From Thioalkalicoccus limnaeus (GTDB lineage: Bacteria > Pseudomonadota > Gammaproteobacteria > Chromatiales > Chromatiaceae): a stretch of 54,115 nucleotides of DNA. Shown one piece after another: positions 1-7,654 of this stretch; within the stretch, counting starts at the first letter, position 1, and the number at the start of each line of letters is the position of its first letter. The notes under the pieces are model-generated. The model did no database searches. It was not told where the DNA came from and worked only from the letters and a program-made list of their open reading frames with translations. The stretch lies in the NCBI RefSeq assembly GCF_041197575.1, contig NZ_JBDKXB010000024.1, forward strand, positions 1 to 54,115, read 5' to 3'. The position numbers were made by a program, and so were the translations under genes.

Positions 1-141
1 ACCGCATTGCGAACCCGGCAGCAGGCCCTCGATCTCGGCCTGGAGCGGGTTCTGGTCGACCTTCAGATAGCGCGCAGCGAGCCCGAGCAAGGCCCCGAGG
101 GTCGTTCCCAGCAGGCTCAGACTGAGGATGGCGGTGATCAT
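1..141 (-). CDS. rnfB: RnfB/RsxB, electron transport complex subunit B (partial, N-terminus only)
   Basis: Reading leftwards from an ATG at 141, the translation begins MITAILSLSLLGTTLGALLG and continues through a segment ending GSQCG at the window edge. This is the single N-terminal membrane helix plus the start of the first Fe-S-binding region typical of RnfB, the ferredoxin-like subunit of the Rnf ion-translocating ferredoxin:NAD oxidoreductase. The gene follows rnfA on the same strand with a gap of about 40 bases, the usual rnfA-rnfB order. A GGAG-like ribosome binding site lies about 10 bases before the ATG. The rest of the gene lies outside the window. Identification rests on the N-terminal pattern plus the neighbour. 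Confidence 0.85.
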   Translation of the reverse strand, partial: MITAILSLSLLGTTLGALLGLAARYLKVDQNPLQAEIEGLLPGSQCG

Positions 142-182
142 CGTCAACGGCTCCGTTCGGGTCTTGGTGTCATCGGTCGGGG

Positions 183-764
183 TCAGTAGCTGGTCAGGCC
201 AGCGAAGCCCATGAAGGCCAACGAGAGCAAGCCCGCGGCGATGAAGGCGATCGGCGCGCCGGCGAAGGCCGCCGGGACCTGGGCCAGCGCGAGGCGTTCG
301 CGCATCCCGGCGAACAGGACCATGACCAGCGTGAAACCCAGTGCCGAGCCGAAGCCGAACAGCAGGCTCTCGATGAATCCGTGCTCGCCCTGGATGTTGA
401 GCAGCGCGACGCCGAGCACGGCGCAATTGGTCGTGATCAGCGGCAAGAAGATGCCGAGCACCTGATAGAGCACCGGCGAGATCCGGCGCACCGCCATCTC
501 GGTGAACTGAACCACGGCGGCGATGACCAGGATGAAGGTCAGGATCCGCAGGAAGCCGATCCCGAGCGGTTGCAGCACATAGTGTTCGAGCAGCCAGCTC
601 GCGACCGCGGCCAGCGTCAACACGAAGGTCGTCGCCAGGCCCATGCCGATCGCGGAATCGAGCTTGCCGGACACGCCCATGAAGGGGCAGAGCCCGAGAA
701 ACTTGACCAGCACTACGTTGTTGACCAGTGCGGTGCCGAGGATGAGCATCAGATAATCGGCCAT
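183..764 (-). CDS. rnfA: RnfA/RsxA, electron transport complex subunit A
   Basis: This encodes a 193-residue integral membrane protein with about six hydrophobic helices. It carries the family segment LGTALVNNVVLVKFLGLCPF, followed by MGVSGKLDSAIGMG, near the N-terminus. RnfA is a core membrane subunit of the Rnf complex that couples ferredoxin and NAD redox chemistry to ion transport. A longer frame opens at 830, but family members start at the MADYL-type methionine, so I place the start at the ATG at 764. The extra upstream codons fall in a dispersed repeat that ends 11 bases before this ATG. It is the promoter-proximal gene of an rnf operon running off the left edge. RnfE is a paralogue, but the N-terminal motif and the following rnfB favour RnfA. 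Confidence 0.93.
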   Translation of the reverse strand: MADYLMLILGTALVNNVVLVKFLGLCPFMGVSGKLDSAIGMGLATTFVLTLAAVASWLLEHYVLQPLGIGFLRILTFILVIAAVVQFTEMAVRRISPVLYQVLGIFLPLITTNCAVLGVALLNIQGEHGFIESLLFGFGSALGFTLVMVLFAGMRERLALAQVPAAFAGAPIAFIAAGLLSLAFMGFAGLTSY

Positions 765-774
765 GGATGCGACC

Positions 775-955
775 CGTACAGACCTCGTCGTGTCCCAATC
801 GTCGATGGGGTCAAGCAAGTAGCGCGCCATGCCTGTTCTTGCGCCGCCGCCGCAGGCGCTGCCGCGGTGCCTGTCACGATCCCGACAATGCCTCGGTGGC
901 CGTTCCGTCCCTTTGTCGCAAAGCCCACAGGCTTTGGAGGGGCGAGGGCTAGATC
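775..955. repeat. Dispersed intergenic repeat, copy A
   Basis: The first 31 bases (775-805) match 3667-3697 exactly. Similarity continues patchily for about 150 more bases, including shared blocks around CGATCCCGACA, TCGGTGGCCG and CGCAAAG. Copy A lies just upstream of rnfA. It probably contains or displaces the rnf promoter region. The remainder of the gap (956-1148) has no convincing gene. A 21-codon ATG frame at about 1044 has a weak AAGGT site, but I do not call it. Confidence 0.75.
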
Positions 956-1148
956 CCTGCCTGGCGGGTCAAAACTGGGTGCTATGGGCTCTTCAAGCCG
1001 TGCCGTCACGCAGTGCATGTGCGGACGGCTAAGAAGGTAATAAAATGATGATTTCGAGGCGCCAGCCGGGCGAGCCTCACCTGGGAGTCAGGCCGGCCAC
1101 ATACGCATAGACCGCGACGAGTAACCGTGCATCCCGAGTAGGAGAACA

Positions 1149-1694
1149 ATGATGGCCGAAACCAAGATGGATAGCCCCGGCGGCGACCGCAACGATGCGC
1201 TTCGAGACATCGCGAAGGAGGTCCGTTCGCTGACCAAGGCGTTTGCCGAGGACAGCCGGCGCGATCGGTTGCGCATCTACCTCATCCTCGTCGTGGCCGG
1301 TATCGGTCTCGTTGCGGCCGGCGGCAACGTCTGGCGCCTGGTCGAGGCGATGAACGACGATATGGAGTCGATGTCCAGGGACATGGCGCTGATGAAGCTC
1401 TACATGGCTTCGATGCACACGGACATCGGGGCTATGTCCGAGCACATGGGCGGTATGCGTACCGACGTTGCGACCATGTCGCAGGTCATGCAGACGATGG
1501 ACACGATGGGGCCGGACGTGCGGCGCATGACCGCCTCGGTGGAACAGATGTCGGTGAACGTGGACGCGATGTCCCGATCCGTCGGCATCTTGTCCACGAT
1601 GACCCCAGCGGTGCACAAGATGTCCGCCGATACGGGCAGCATGACGCGCGACATGCACCGGATGATGCCGTTCAACTGGATGCCATTCCCATAA
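1149..1694 (+). CDS. Methionine-rich coiled-coil membrane protein, unknown function
   Basis: The product has 181 residues: a charged N-terminal cytoplasmic stretch with DIAKEVRSLTKAF, one transmembrane helix (about residues 42-62, IYLILVVAGIGLVAAGG), and a long C-terminal segment. That segment is predicted to be coiled-coil and has a methionine every three to four residues, with units such as MESMSRDMALM and MSEHMGGM. It ends in an aromatic, Met-rich tail (MMPFNWMPFP). The ATG at 1149 is preceded by AGGAGA; a second ATG follows at 1152. The Met and His spacing could suit metal binding, but that is inference. The first 28 codons plus the upstream leader recur as a truncated copy after frdD (7483-7606). 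I do not recognise a named family. Confidence 0.75.
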   Translation: MMAETKMDSPGGDRNDALRDIAKEVRSLTKAFAEDSRRDRLRIYLILVVAGIGLVAAGGNVWRLVEAMNDDMESMSRDMALMKLYMASMHTDIGAMSEHMGGMRTDVATMSQVMQTMDTMGPDVRRMTASVEQMSVNVDAMSRSVGILSTMTPAVHKMSADTGSMTRDMHRMMPFNWMPFP

Positions 1695-1756
1695 CCTTCC
1701 CGGCAGCGCGGCATAAATAAAAAAGGTAATCCCCCGGCTTTTCCGGGGTGACAGTA

Positions 1757-1920
1757 GCGTACGCATGCCCCGCCACCGACTCCTGAGCCGCCGCCGCGCC
1801 CAGCCACGCCAAGAAGCGCTGCCGATCCGCCTCGTCGAAGAACACCGCGGACCGATCGATCCCGCGCAGGTTCACGTGCATTGGGTAACCAGCGGCGACG
1901 ATCCGGGCGCGTCTGGGCAT
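1757..1920 (-). pseudogene. Remnant of a REP-associated tyrosine transposase (N-terminal part)
   Basis: From the ATG at 1920 the translation starts MPRRARIVAAGYPMHVNLRG and continues with IDRSAVFFDEADRQRFL. This is the N-terminus of the RAYT (Y1_Tnp, IS200-like) family that acts on REP palindromes. Homology stops after about 50 residues, at GHAYA. Beyond it the frame runs into an unrelated CCCCGG...CCGGGG hairpin, so the HUH and catalytic-tyrosine regions are gone. A C-terminal RAYT fragment lies at 21684-22166. This is a decayed fragment that cannot be active. Confidence 0.75.
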
Positions 1921-1987
1921 GAGAACGGGATCAAGCCGCCAACGAGGAATACATGAGGTCTGGCGGAAAACGGTCCGTCCCGGTTTA

Positions 1988-2122
1988 GTACTGCAGGTCG
2001 CCGACCGGCCATGGGGCAACAGCCAGGCCGTCGTGGTCGAACCCGATGGCCGTTTCACGGCCGCCGCCGATCCACGCGGCCTCGGCACCATCTCGGTAGC
2101 GGGCCAACTCGGGCGACGATGA
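1988..2122 (+). pseudogene. Possible remnant of gamma-glutamyltransferase C-terminus
   Basis: The plus-strand frame contains WGNSQAVVVEPDGRFTAAAD followed by PRGLGT. This resembles the last residues of gamma-glutamyltranspeptidase-like proteins (a G-x-x-QA-hydrophobic stretch, then AADPRG before the stop). No catalytic threonine region or any other part of the enzyme is present upstream, where the RAYT remnant lies. I regard it as a short decayed 3' end. The region 2123-2465 after it holds no recognisable gene. It contains small GC-rich hairpins around 2300-2340 and presumably the promoter of the BON-domain gene. Confidence 0.4.
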
Positions 2123-2465
2123 CTCGCGGCAACCCTGTCCGTTACCCGAGCGAACACCGATTCTGGCTCCGAGTGAGTGAACGCGCGTCGCACCTGGCTT
2201 GAACCGCCGCCCTGTCGTCACCAGACGACTAAGCAAGACCATTACACATCAATATCTTGAAGCCTCAGCGGATCGAAGCGTCGTGATGAGGAGACGTTTT
2301 CGCCGCCTTCGACGGCGAGGTTCTAAGCCGGCCTCCGGCAAACCGCTCCTAATTGTTTGTTTTAAAGTGAAATTCAAGAGATGGCACGACATGTGCTAGT
2401 TCTCTATCGCGGGCAAGACCCGCGCTCCACATCGCTTCACGACAAATCACCCTAAGGAGCACATC

Positions 2466-2888
2466 ATGACCAACCAGCATCCTTTGTATGTTCGTCTTTT
2501 TCCGGCCGCCGGTGCTGGCCTTTTCAGCATCGCGCTGCTTGTCGCATCGGCCCACGCCGACGAATCGATGCAGGGGTTACAAGGCGACCGCGAGGCCGCG
2601 TCGCCAGGTGCGCAGGAGCGATACCGGGAGGCCATTGACGAGGAGCGCCGCACACCCGGCGAATACCTCGAGGACGCAGCCATTGCCGGCAACGTCAAGA
2701 CTCGTTTGCTGCTCGACGATGAGATCAAGGGCCTAGAAGTCCAGGTCAGCACGAAGCGCGGCGTCGTCCATTTGGCCGGAGAGGTCGAAAGCGAGGAACT
2801 GCGTGATCGGATCATCTCCATCGCGGAAGCGGTGGATAACGTCAAAGAAGTGAACGACGACAAACTGGTTGTCAAAGAAGAAGGCTAA
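2466..2888 (+). CDS. Periplasmic BON-domain protein (OsmY-like)
   Basis: The 140-residue product has an N-terminal signal peptide (hydrophobic core about residues 12-28, cleavage after SAHA). One BON domain covers about residues 67-136, with the pattern DAAIAGNVKTRLLLDDEIKG, a beta strand VQVSTKRGVVHLAGEV and a final VKEVNDDKLVV. BON domains bind phospholipid or envelope surfaces, and OsmY-type proteins are made under osmotic or envelope stress. OsmY has two BON domains and this has one. The start is supported by AAGGAG seven bases before the ATG. It lies next to a UPF0391 gene and a coiled-coil stress-protein remnant, which suggests a stress-related cluster. Confidence 0.85.
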   Translation: MTNQHPLYVRLFPAAGAGLFSIALLVASAHADESMQGLQGDREAASPGAQERYREAIDEERRTPGEYLEDAAIAGNVKTRLLLDDEIKGLEVQVSTKRGVVHLAGEVESEELRDRIISIAEAVDNVKEVNDDKLVVKEEG

Positions 2889-3079
2889 CCGATTCCCTCA
2901 ACCAGAACAGTCCACGGCCCCGGCCCCGGGCGCGGAGATCCGGGGCCGTGGCACCATGTACCCGTCGCACAGGGATTTTCCGCCGCGATGCACGACTCTC
3001 GCACCCGATAGAGGTGTTGCGGCTCCTCGCCATAGAACCGGCCATGATTCATCGCCACGCCTGGCTCTCGGGACGCGAT

Positions 3080-3211
3080 GCTGCGAACGAGAAGCTGGCG
3101 GAACTCAAGGCGACGAGCGACGATGCCTGGAAAGATTTGGAAGACGGCATCACCAAGGCGTGGGCTTCGCTCAGCGACGCAATGAAGTCGGCCAAGGACC
3201 GGTTCAAGTAG
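3080..3211 (+). pseudogene. 3' remnant of a small coiled-coil stress-type protein
   Basis: The end of the frame reads ANEKLAELKATSDDAWKDLE followed by DGITKAWASLSDAMKSAKDR and FK. This matches the C-terminal helix of small all-helical coiled-coil proteins common in proteobacteria, which are about 90-150 residues of continuous K/E/A heptads. Here the upstream half is unrelated sequence (HRHAWLSGRDA), so the N-terminal helices are missing. No ribosome binding site stands before the homologous segment. It is most likely a 5'-deleted gene. Confidence 0.5.
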
Positions 3212-3362
3212 GGCCATTTTGCGCGCGAGCCGTCATCGTGCGGTTGCACGCTTTGGGCCGGCGGGAGGCTGCCGATTCGACACTGTCCGGTGCACGGCCC
3301 CTGAGCAGAGTCTGCATCATCATGCAGATGACGCAGAGCCCTTGATAAAAGAGGTATTCGAG

Positions 3363-3527
3363 ATGATTTCATTAGCTCTAGCATTCTTGATTGTCGCGAT
3401 TATCGCTGGCGTTCTCGGTCTGACGGGGATTGCCGGCGTAGCGACCAACATCGCATGGATACTGTTCGTAGTGGGCCTGATCTTGGCTTTGATCTTTTTC
3501 CTGACAGGCCGCCGTCCCCCGCTGTGA
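3363..3527 (+). CDS. UPF0391 (DUF1328) small membrane protein
   Basis: The 54-residue protein has two hydrophobic helices (LALAFLIVAIIAGVLGLTGI and IAWILFVVGLILALIFFL) joined by AGVATN and ends in a short basic tail. This is the standard size and pattern of the DUF1328/YtjA family, whose function is not known; members are often induced by stress. AGAGGT lies nine bases before the ATG at 3363. It follows the BON-domain gene and a coiled-coil remnant on the same strand. Confidence 0.85.
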   Translation: MISLALAFLIVAIIAGVLGLTGIAGVATNIAWILFVVGLILALIFFLTGRRPPL

Positions 3528-3575
3528 ACATTCTTTCTCGACGGGCCGGCCGGGATATGCCGGCTCGATTCAGAT

Positions 3576-3652
3576 GGCAAACGGGGACGAGGGCAAACGG
3601 AGGCAAACGGGGACAGTGCGGCCTTGCCAGGCCGCACTGTCCCCGTTTGCCT
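3576..3652. repeat. REP-like perfect palindrome (GGGGACAGTGCGGCC family) with preceding short tandem repeats
   Basis: Positions 3601-3624 and 3629-3652 are perfect inverted repeats of 24 bases around a TGCC loop, with core GGGGACAGTGCGGCC. Just before it, GGCAAACGG occurs three times (from about 3576). A second member of the family lies at 20054-20100. This architecture (a GC-rich hairpin with a fixed head, found near RAYT remnants) is that of REP/BIME elements. The gap 3528-4098 holds this element, the dispersed repeat copy B and no gene. Confidence 0.85.
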
Positions 3653-3666
3653 CCCCGTTTTCCTCT

Positions 3667-3848
3667 CGTACAGACCTCGTCGTGTCCCAATCGTCGAGCT
3701 CGTGATGCAATTGGGGTGCCACGTCTTGCCTTGCGCGGGAAACGCGAGCTCCATGGCGACGTCTGTCGCGATCCCGACATTGGTTCGGTGGCCGCTCGAG
3801 CCCTCTTTCGCAAAGTCCGCAGGGTTTTGGCGAACGAGAGGCCAGTGG
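3667..3848. repeat. Dispersed intergenic repeat, copy B
   Basis: It shares 31 identical bases with 775-805 at its left end and then diverged blocks (GCGATCCCGACAT, TCGGTGGCCG, TTCGCAAAG, GAGAGGCC) in the same order as copy A. It sits in the gap between the UPF0391 gene and frdA, directly after the REP palindrome. The two copies have no open frame in common that is conserved across both, so the repeat looks non-coding. Confidence 0.75.
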
Positions 3849-4098
3849 CGCGGCCGGTGACGGTTCGGGTACCCCTTCGACGCGATCGCGTGTATCCTTC
3901 GCTTACCGTGCGCTTAGCGCGTGGCACTCGGGTGCGCCAGCAGTTGCCGCCTCGCCCATCGTGGTCAATGGCCTCCTGGGAGCCTCTGCTTTCCGGCCCG
4001 ATCAGCTGGCGGCAGCAATGGACCGTCGCTGGTCGCCGTTGCCCTGGGATGCCGCCACGTCGGGAACTGATCGACCCCGTTCGGACTCTGTTGCCATC

Positions 4099-5874
4099 GT
4101 GGATAGAATCACAACCGACATCGCGATCGTCGGCGCTGGCGGGGCCGGCCTGCGTGCCGCAATCGCCGCGGCCGAGGCGCGCCCGGATCTCGAGATCGCG
4201 TTGATCTCGAAGGTCTACCCGATGCGCAGCCACACGGTCGCTGCCGAGGGCGGCGCGGCCGGAGTCGCGCAGGACCATGACCGGTTCGAAGACCATTTCG
4301 AGGACACGGTCGCTGGCGGCGACTGGCTGTGCGAGCAGGATGTCGTCGACTTCTTCGTGCGCCACGCGGCCGCCGAATTGACCCGGCTGGAACATTGGGG
4401 CTGCCCCTGGTCGCGCCAGGCCGACGGCCGTGTCGCGGTGCGGGCCTTCGGCGCGATGCGGATCGAGCGGACCTGGTACGCGGCCGACAAGACCGGCTTC
4501 CACATGCTCACGACCCTGTTCCAGACCGCGCTGCGCCACCCCGGCATCCGGCGCTTCGACGAACACTTCTGCCTCGATCTGCTGGTCGCCGACGGGCGAG
4601 TCCAGGGCGTCGTCGCGCTCGATCTCGCAGCCGGCACGATGCGCCTGATCCAGGCCAAGGCCGTGATCCTGGCTACCGGCGGTGCCGGTCGCGTCTACCG
4701 GTTCAACACCAACGGCGGCATCGTCACCGGCGACGGCCTGGCCCTGGCCTATCGCCACGGCGTCCCGCTGCGCGACATGGAATTCGTCCAGTATCACCCG
4801 ACCGGGCTGCCTGGCACCGGTGTGCTGGTCACCGAGGGCTGCCGCGGCGAGGGCGGCATCCTGCTCAATCGCGACGGTTACCGTTACCTCCAGGATTACG
4901 GCCTCGGCCCCGAGACGCCGGTCGGCCAACCGCGCAACCGGACGATGGAACTGGGGCCGCGCGACCGCCTGTCGCAGGCCTTCTGGTTCGAGCAACAGAA
5001 GGGCCGGACCCTGACGCACCCGGTTTGGGGCGATGTCGTGCAGCTGGACCTGCGCCACCTGGGCGCGGCGCGGATCGACGAGCGGTTGCCGTTCGTCCGC
5101 GAACTGGCCCGCGCCTATGCGAATGTCGACCCGGTTCACGAGCCGATCCCGGTGCGCCCGGCGGTCCACTACACGATGGGCGGTATCGAGACGGACCGCC
5201 GCGCCGCGACCCGGTTGCCGGGGCTCTTCGCGGTCGGCGAATGCGCGAGCACCGGCCTGCATGGCGCGAATCGGCTCGGCTCCAATTCGCTGACCGAACT
5301 GCTGGTCTTCGGCCGCCTGGCCGGCGAGGAGGCCGCCCAGGTCGCCGCGACGACAACCCTCGACAAGAGCCCAGCACTGCTGCGCGAGGCCGACGCGATC
5401 GCGGCGCGGGCGCGTTCCATCATCAACCCGGATGGGCAGGAATCCATCCCGGCGCTTCGGGACGAGCTCGGCGAGGCCATGGAGGCCGGTCTCGGGATCT
5501 TCCGCACCGAAGAGGGCATGCAACAGACCACGGACCAGATCGCGAGCCTGAAGCACCGTTACCGGGCGGCCCGCGTGACCGATCCATCGAGCGTCTTCAA
5601 CACCGAGTGGCTCCAGGCGCTCGAGCTCGGCTTCCTGCTCGATGTCGCCGAGGCGATGGCCCACTCGGCGCTGGCGCGACGCGAATCGCGCGGCGCCCAC
5701 CATCGGCTCGATGCCTACCGGACCCGTGACGACGAGCAGTTCCTCAAACACACGCTGGCCCGCTTCCGTGCCGATGGACCGCCGGAGATCCAGCACACGC
5801 CGGTCACGATCACGACGAGCCCACCGGCACGGCGGTCCTACGGCGACGACGGACAAGGATCCAGCGAGCCGTGA
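4099..5874 (+). CDS. frdA: Fumarate reductase flavoprotein subunit FrdA
   Basis: The 591-residue product is the catalytic FAD subunit of quinol:fumarate reductase. The dinucleotide-binding motif is DIAIVGAGGAGLRAA near the N-terminus. The covalent FAD histidine lies in MRSHTVAAEGG (His45 with this start), the capping-domain motif in FVQYHPTGLPGTGVLVTEGC, and RGEGG follows. The active-site and FAD region GLFAVGECASTGLHGANRLG precedes SNSLTELLVFGR. Related proteins begin a few residues before TTDIAIVG, so I chose the GTG at 4099, although a longer frame opens at 3961 and no strong ribosome site is visible. Length fits FrdA/SdhA. The four-gene FrdABCD organisation, with separate C and D anchors, points to fumarate reductase, but reverse operation as succinate dehydrogenase is possible. 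Confidence 0.95.
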   Translation: MDRITTDIAIVGAGGAGLRAAIAAAEARPDLEIALISKVYPMRSHTVAAEGGAAGVAQDHDRFEDHFEDTVAGGDWLCEQDVVDFFVRHAAAELTRLEHWGCPWSRQADGRVAVRAFGAMRIERTWYAADKTGFHMLTTLFQTALRHPGIRRFDEHFCLDLLVADGRVQGVVALDLAAGTMRLIQAKAVILATGGAGRVYRFNTNGGIVTGDGLALAYRHGVPLRDMEFVQYHPTGLPGTGVLVTEGCRGEGGILLNRDGYRYLQDYGLGPETPVGQPRNRTMELGPRDRLSQAFWFEQQKGRTLTHPVWGDVVQLDLRHLGAARIDERLPFVRELARAYANVDPVHEPIPVRPAVHYTMGGIETDRRAATRLPGLFAVGECASTGLHGANRLGSNSLTELLVFGRLAGEEAAQVAATTTLDKSPALLREADAIAARARSIINPDGQESIPALRDELGEAMEAGLGIFRTEEGMQQTTDQIASLKHRYRAARVTDPSSVFNTEWLQALELGFLLDVAEAMAHSALARRESRGAHHRLDAYRTRDDEQFLKHTLARFRADGPPEIQHTPVTITTSPPARRSYGDDGQGSSEP

Positions 5875-6647
5875 ACCAGACCATCGTCATCGAGGTCCAG
5901 CGCTATCGGCCCGAACAGGACCCGCACCCCTGGTGGCAGTCATTCGAGCTGGACTACCTGCCCGAGATGTCGGTACTCGACGCGCTGCACCGGATCAAGG
6001 ATCGTCACGACAGCGGACTCGCCTATCGCTGGAGCTGCCGCATGGCGATCTGCGGCAGTTGCGGCCTGATGGTCGACGGCGTGCCGCGGCTCGGCTGCAA
6101 GACCTTCCTGCGCGACTACTACCCGAACAGCATCCGGCTCGGGCCGCTCGCCCATTTTCCGATCGAGCGCGACCTGATCGTCGATCTGCGCGACTTCGTC
6201 GACAAGCTCGCCGCGGTCAAACCCTATCTGATTCGCGCCGCGCAAGACGAACAGCCGAGCGAGCCACGGCGCCAGACCCCGACGCAGTTGGCCCGTTTCC
6301 TGCCGTTTGCGCAGTGCATCAGCTGCGGCCTCTGCTACGCCGCGTGCCCCGAGTACGGGCTGGACAACCGCTTCTTCGGCCCGGCCGCGCTGGCCCTGCT
6401 GCACCGCTACAACCGCGACAGCCGCGATCAGGGCCGCGCCGAGCGGCTGCCGGTGATGAACAGCGAGGATGGGGTTTGGGGCTGCACCTTCGTCGGCTAC
6501 TGTTCGCAGGTCTGCCCGAAGGGCGTCGACCCGGCCGCGGCGATCAACCAGGGCAAGATCACGAGCCTGATCGACTATGTTCGGCACCTGGTCGGCCTGA
6601 GCCCGGCCAGGTCCGGACCAGACGCGACCCGGGAGGCTGAAGGATGA
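5871..6647 (+). CDS. frdB: Fumarate reductase iron-sulfur subunit FrdB
   Basis: The 258-residue electron-transfer subunit has an N-terminal plant-type [2Fe-2S] domain with CRMAICGSCG and GCKTF. A C-terminal bacterial ferredoxin fold has CISCGLCYAACPE and CTFVGYCSQVCPKG, which ligate the [4Fe-4S] and [3Fe-4S] clusters. The GTG start overlaps the frdA stop as GTGA, so the two are translationally coupled. It passes electrons from the membrane quinol site in FrdCD to FAD in FrdA. Confidence 0.96.
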   Translation: MNQTIVIEVQRYRPEQDPHPWWQSFELDYLPEMSVLDALHRIKDRHDSGLAYRWSCRMAICGSCGLMVDGVPRLGCKTFLRDYYPNSIRLGPLAHFPIERDLIVDLRDFVDKLAAVKPYLIRAAQDEQPSEPRRQTPTQLARFLPFAQCISCGLCYAACPEYGLDNRFFGPAALALLHRYNRDSRDQGRAERLPVMNSEDGVWGCTFVGYCSQVCPKGVDPAAAINQGKITSLIDYVRHLVGLSPARSGPDATREAEG

Positions 6648-7039
6648 GCGCGCGCCGGCCCTACATCCGGCCGATGCCGAGGACCTGGTGGCTACGCAAC
6701 CGCGTTTTCCGCCGCTATATGCTGCGCGAGGCGACGGCCCTCTTCATCGGCGGTTACGGCCTCGTGCTGCTGTGGGGACTCTCCGCGCTCAGACGAGGGG
6801 AGGGCGCCTGGCTGGCCTATCTGGACGCGCTGTCGCATCCCCTGGCGCTCGCCTTCCACACGCTCGCGCTGGCGATGGCCCTGTACCACACGGCCACCTG
6901 GTTCGCGCTGACGCCCAAGCTGATGCCTTCGCGGATCGGCAACCGCCCGATTCCGGCCCGTTGGGTCAAGGCCGCGCACTATGGTCTCTTCGCCCTGTGC
7001 AGCCTCGTGATCCTGCTGCTCGCAGCCGGATGGCCCTGA
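6644..7039 (+). CDS. frdC: Fumarate reductase membrane anchor FrdC
   Basis: The 131-residue protein has three hydrophobic helices (about residues 28-46, 65-85 and 108-129) and an N-terminal RPYIRPMPRTWWLRNRVFRR, matching the conserved basic, aromatic N-terminus of FrdC. Its ATG overlaps the frdB stop as ATGA. With FrdD it anchors FrdAB to the cytoplasmic membrane and forms the quinol site. The family diverges quickly, so position in the operon is an important part of the call. Confidence 0.92.
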   Translation: MSARRPYIRPMPRTWWLRNRVFRRYMLREATALFIGGYGLVLLWGLSALRRGEGAWLAYLDALSHPLALAFHTLALAMALYHTATWFALTPKLMPSRIGNRPIPARWVKAAHYGLFALCSLVILLLAAGWP

Positions 7040-7109
7040 ACGGCGGAACGACTTGCCGTGCCGCCCGCGCATCGGCCGTTCGCCAACGGATAAGACCGGA
7101 CGACAGAAG

Positions 7110-7463
7110 ATGAAAAGCGATCGCCGATCCAATGAGCCCCTGACCTGGTCCCTCTTCGCCGCCGGCGGCCTGCTTGCCGCCTTCGTCACGCCGGCGCTGC
7201 TGCTCGCGACCGCGTTGCTTGCGCCGCTCGGCGTCCTCGAGGATGGCCTGTCGTTCGACCGGGTCCGCGCCTTTCTCGACCATCCGCTCGGAGGACTGAT
7301 CCTGTGGGCGCTGATCGCGTTGCCACTGTGGCACGCCGCCCATCGCCTCTCCCACGGCCTGCGCGATCTGCAGGTCGGTGCCCCCCGGCTGACGTCCGCG
7401 CTTTGTTACGGCTTCGCCTTCGTCATCACGCTCTACAGCGGCTACCTGGTCTGGTTCGCCTGA
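7110..7463 (+). CDS. frdD: Fumarate reductase membrane anchor FrdD
   Basis: The 117-residue protein has three transmembrane helices. It carries the family-typical N-terminus SNEPLTWSLFAAGGLLAAFV and the pattern ALPLWHAAHRLSHGLRDL, which holds histidines near the quinol site. I place the start at the ATG at 7110 because the frame before it is basic and non-homologous. The start is 70 bases after the frdC stop, so it is less tightly coupled than the other frd genes. Confidence 0.92.
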   Translation: MKSDRRSNEPLTWSLFAAGGLLAAFVTPALLLATALLAPLGVLEDGLSFDRVRAFLDHPLGGLILWALIALPLWHAAHRLSHGLRDLQVGAPRLTSALCYGFAFVITLYSGYLVWFA

Positions 7464-7482
7464 CGCCGGCCGCTGCCCTACG

Positions 7483-7606
7483 AACCGCGACGAGTGTCCG
7501 TGAATCCCGAGCAGGAGCCATGGTGGTCGAGACCAAGCAGGATATCCCCGGCGATGACCGCAGCGATGCGCCCCGAGACATCGCCAAGGAGGTTCGCGCG
7601 CTATGA
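7483..7606 (+). pseudogene. Truncated duplicate of the Met-rich protein gene (leader plus first 28 codons)
   Basis: The leader CCGCGACGAGT...ATCCCGAGCAGGAGC and the translation from the ATG at 7520 (MVVETKQDIPGDDRSDAPRD, then IAKEVRAL) align with the leader and N-terminus of the gene at 1149 (MAETKMDSPGGDRNDALRDI). A stop follows immediately, before the transmembrane helix. It is a 5' fragment duplicated to the downstream flank of frdABCD. The small gap to hsdR (7607-7654) has nothing else. Confidence 0.8.
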
Positions 7607-7654
7607 CGGGGCCGTGGGCGGGACAAAGAAGGCAACGCTCGTACGCGGCTGGTT

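Noticed and set aside
1702..1751. CCCCGG-CTTTT-CCGGGG hairpin with an A/T run as a terminator for the gene at 1149
   Set aside because: The T run lies on the minus-strand side and seven bases from the stem, so it does not fit termination of the plus-strand gene.
3400..5856. Long open frame (818 codons) on the minus strand opposite frdA
   Set aside because: It is the complement of frdA in a high-GC region; the translation has no family motif and frdA itself is unmistakable.
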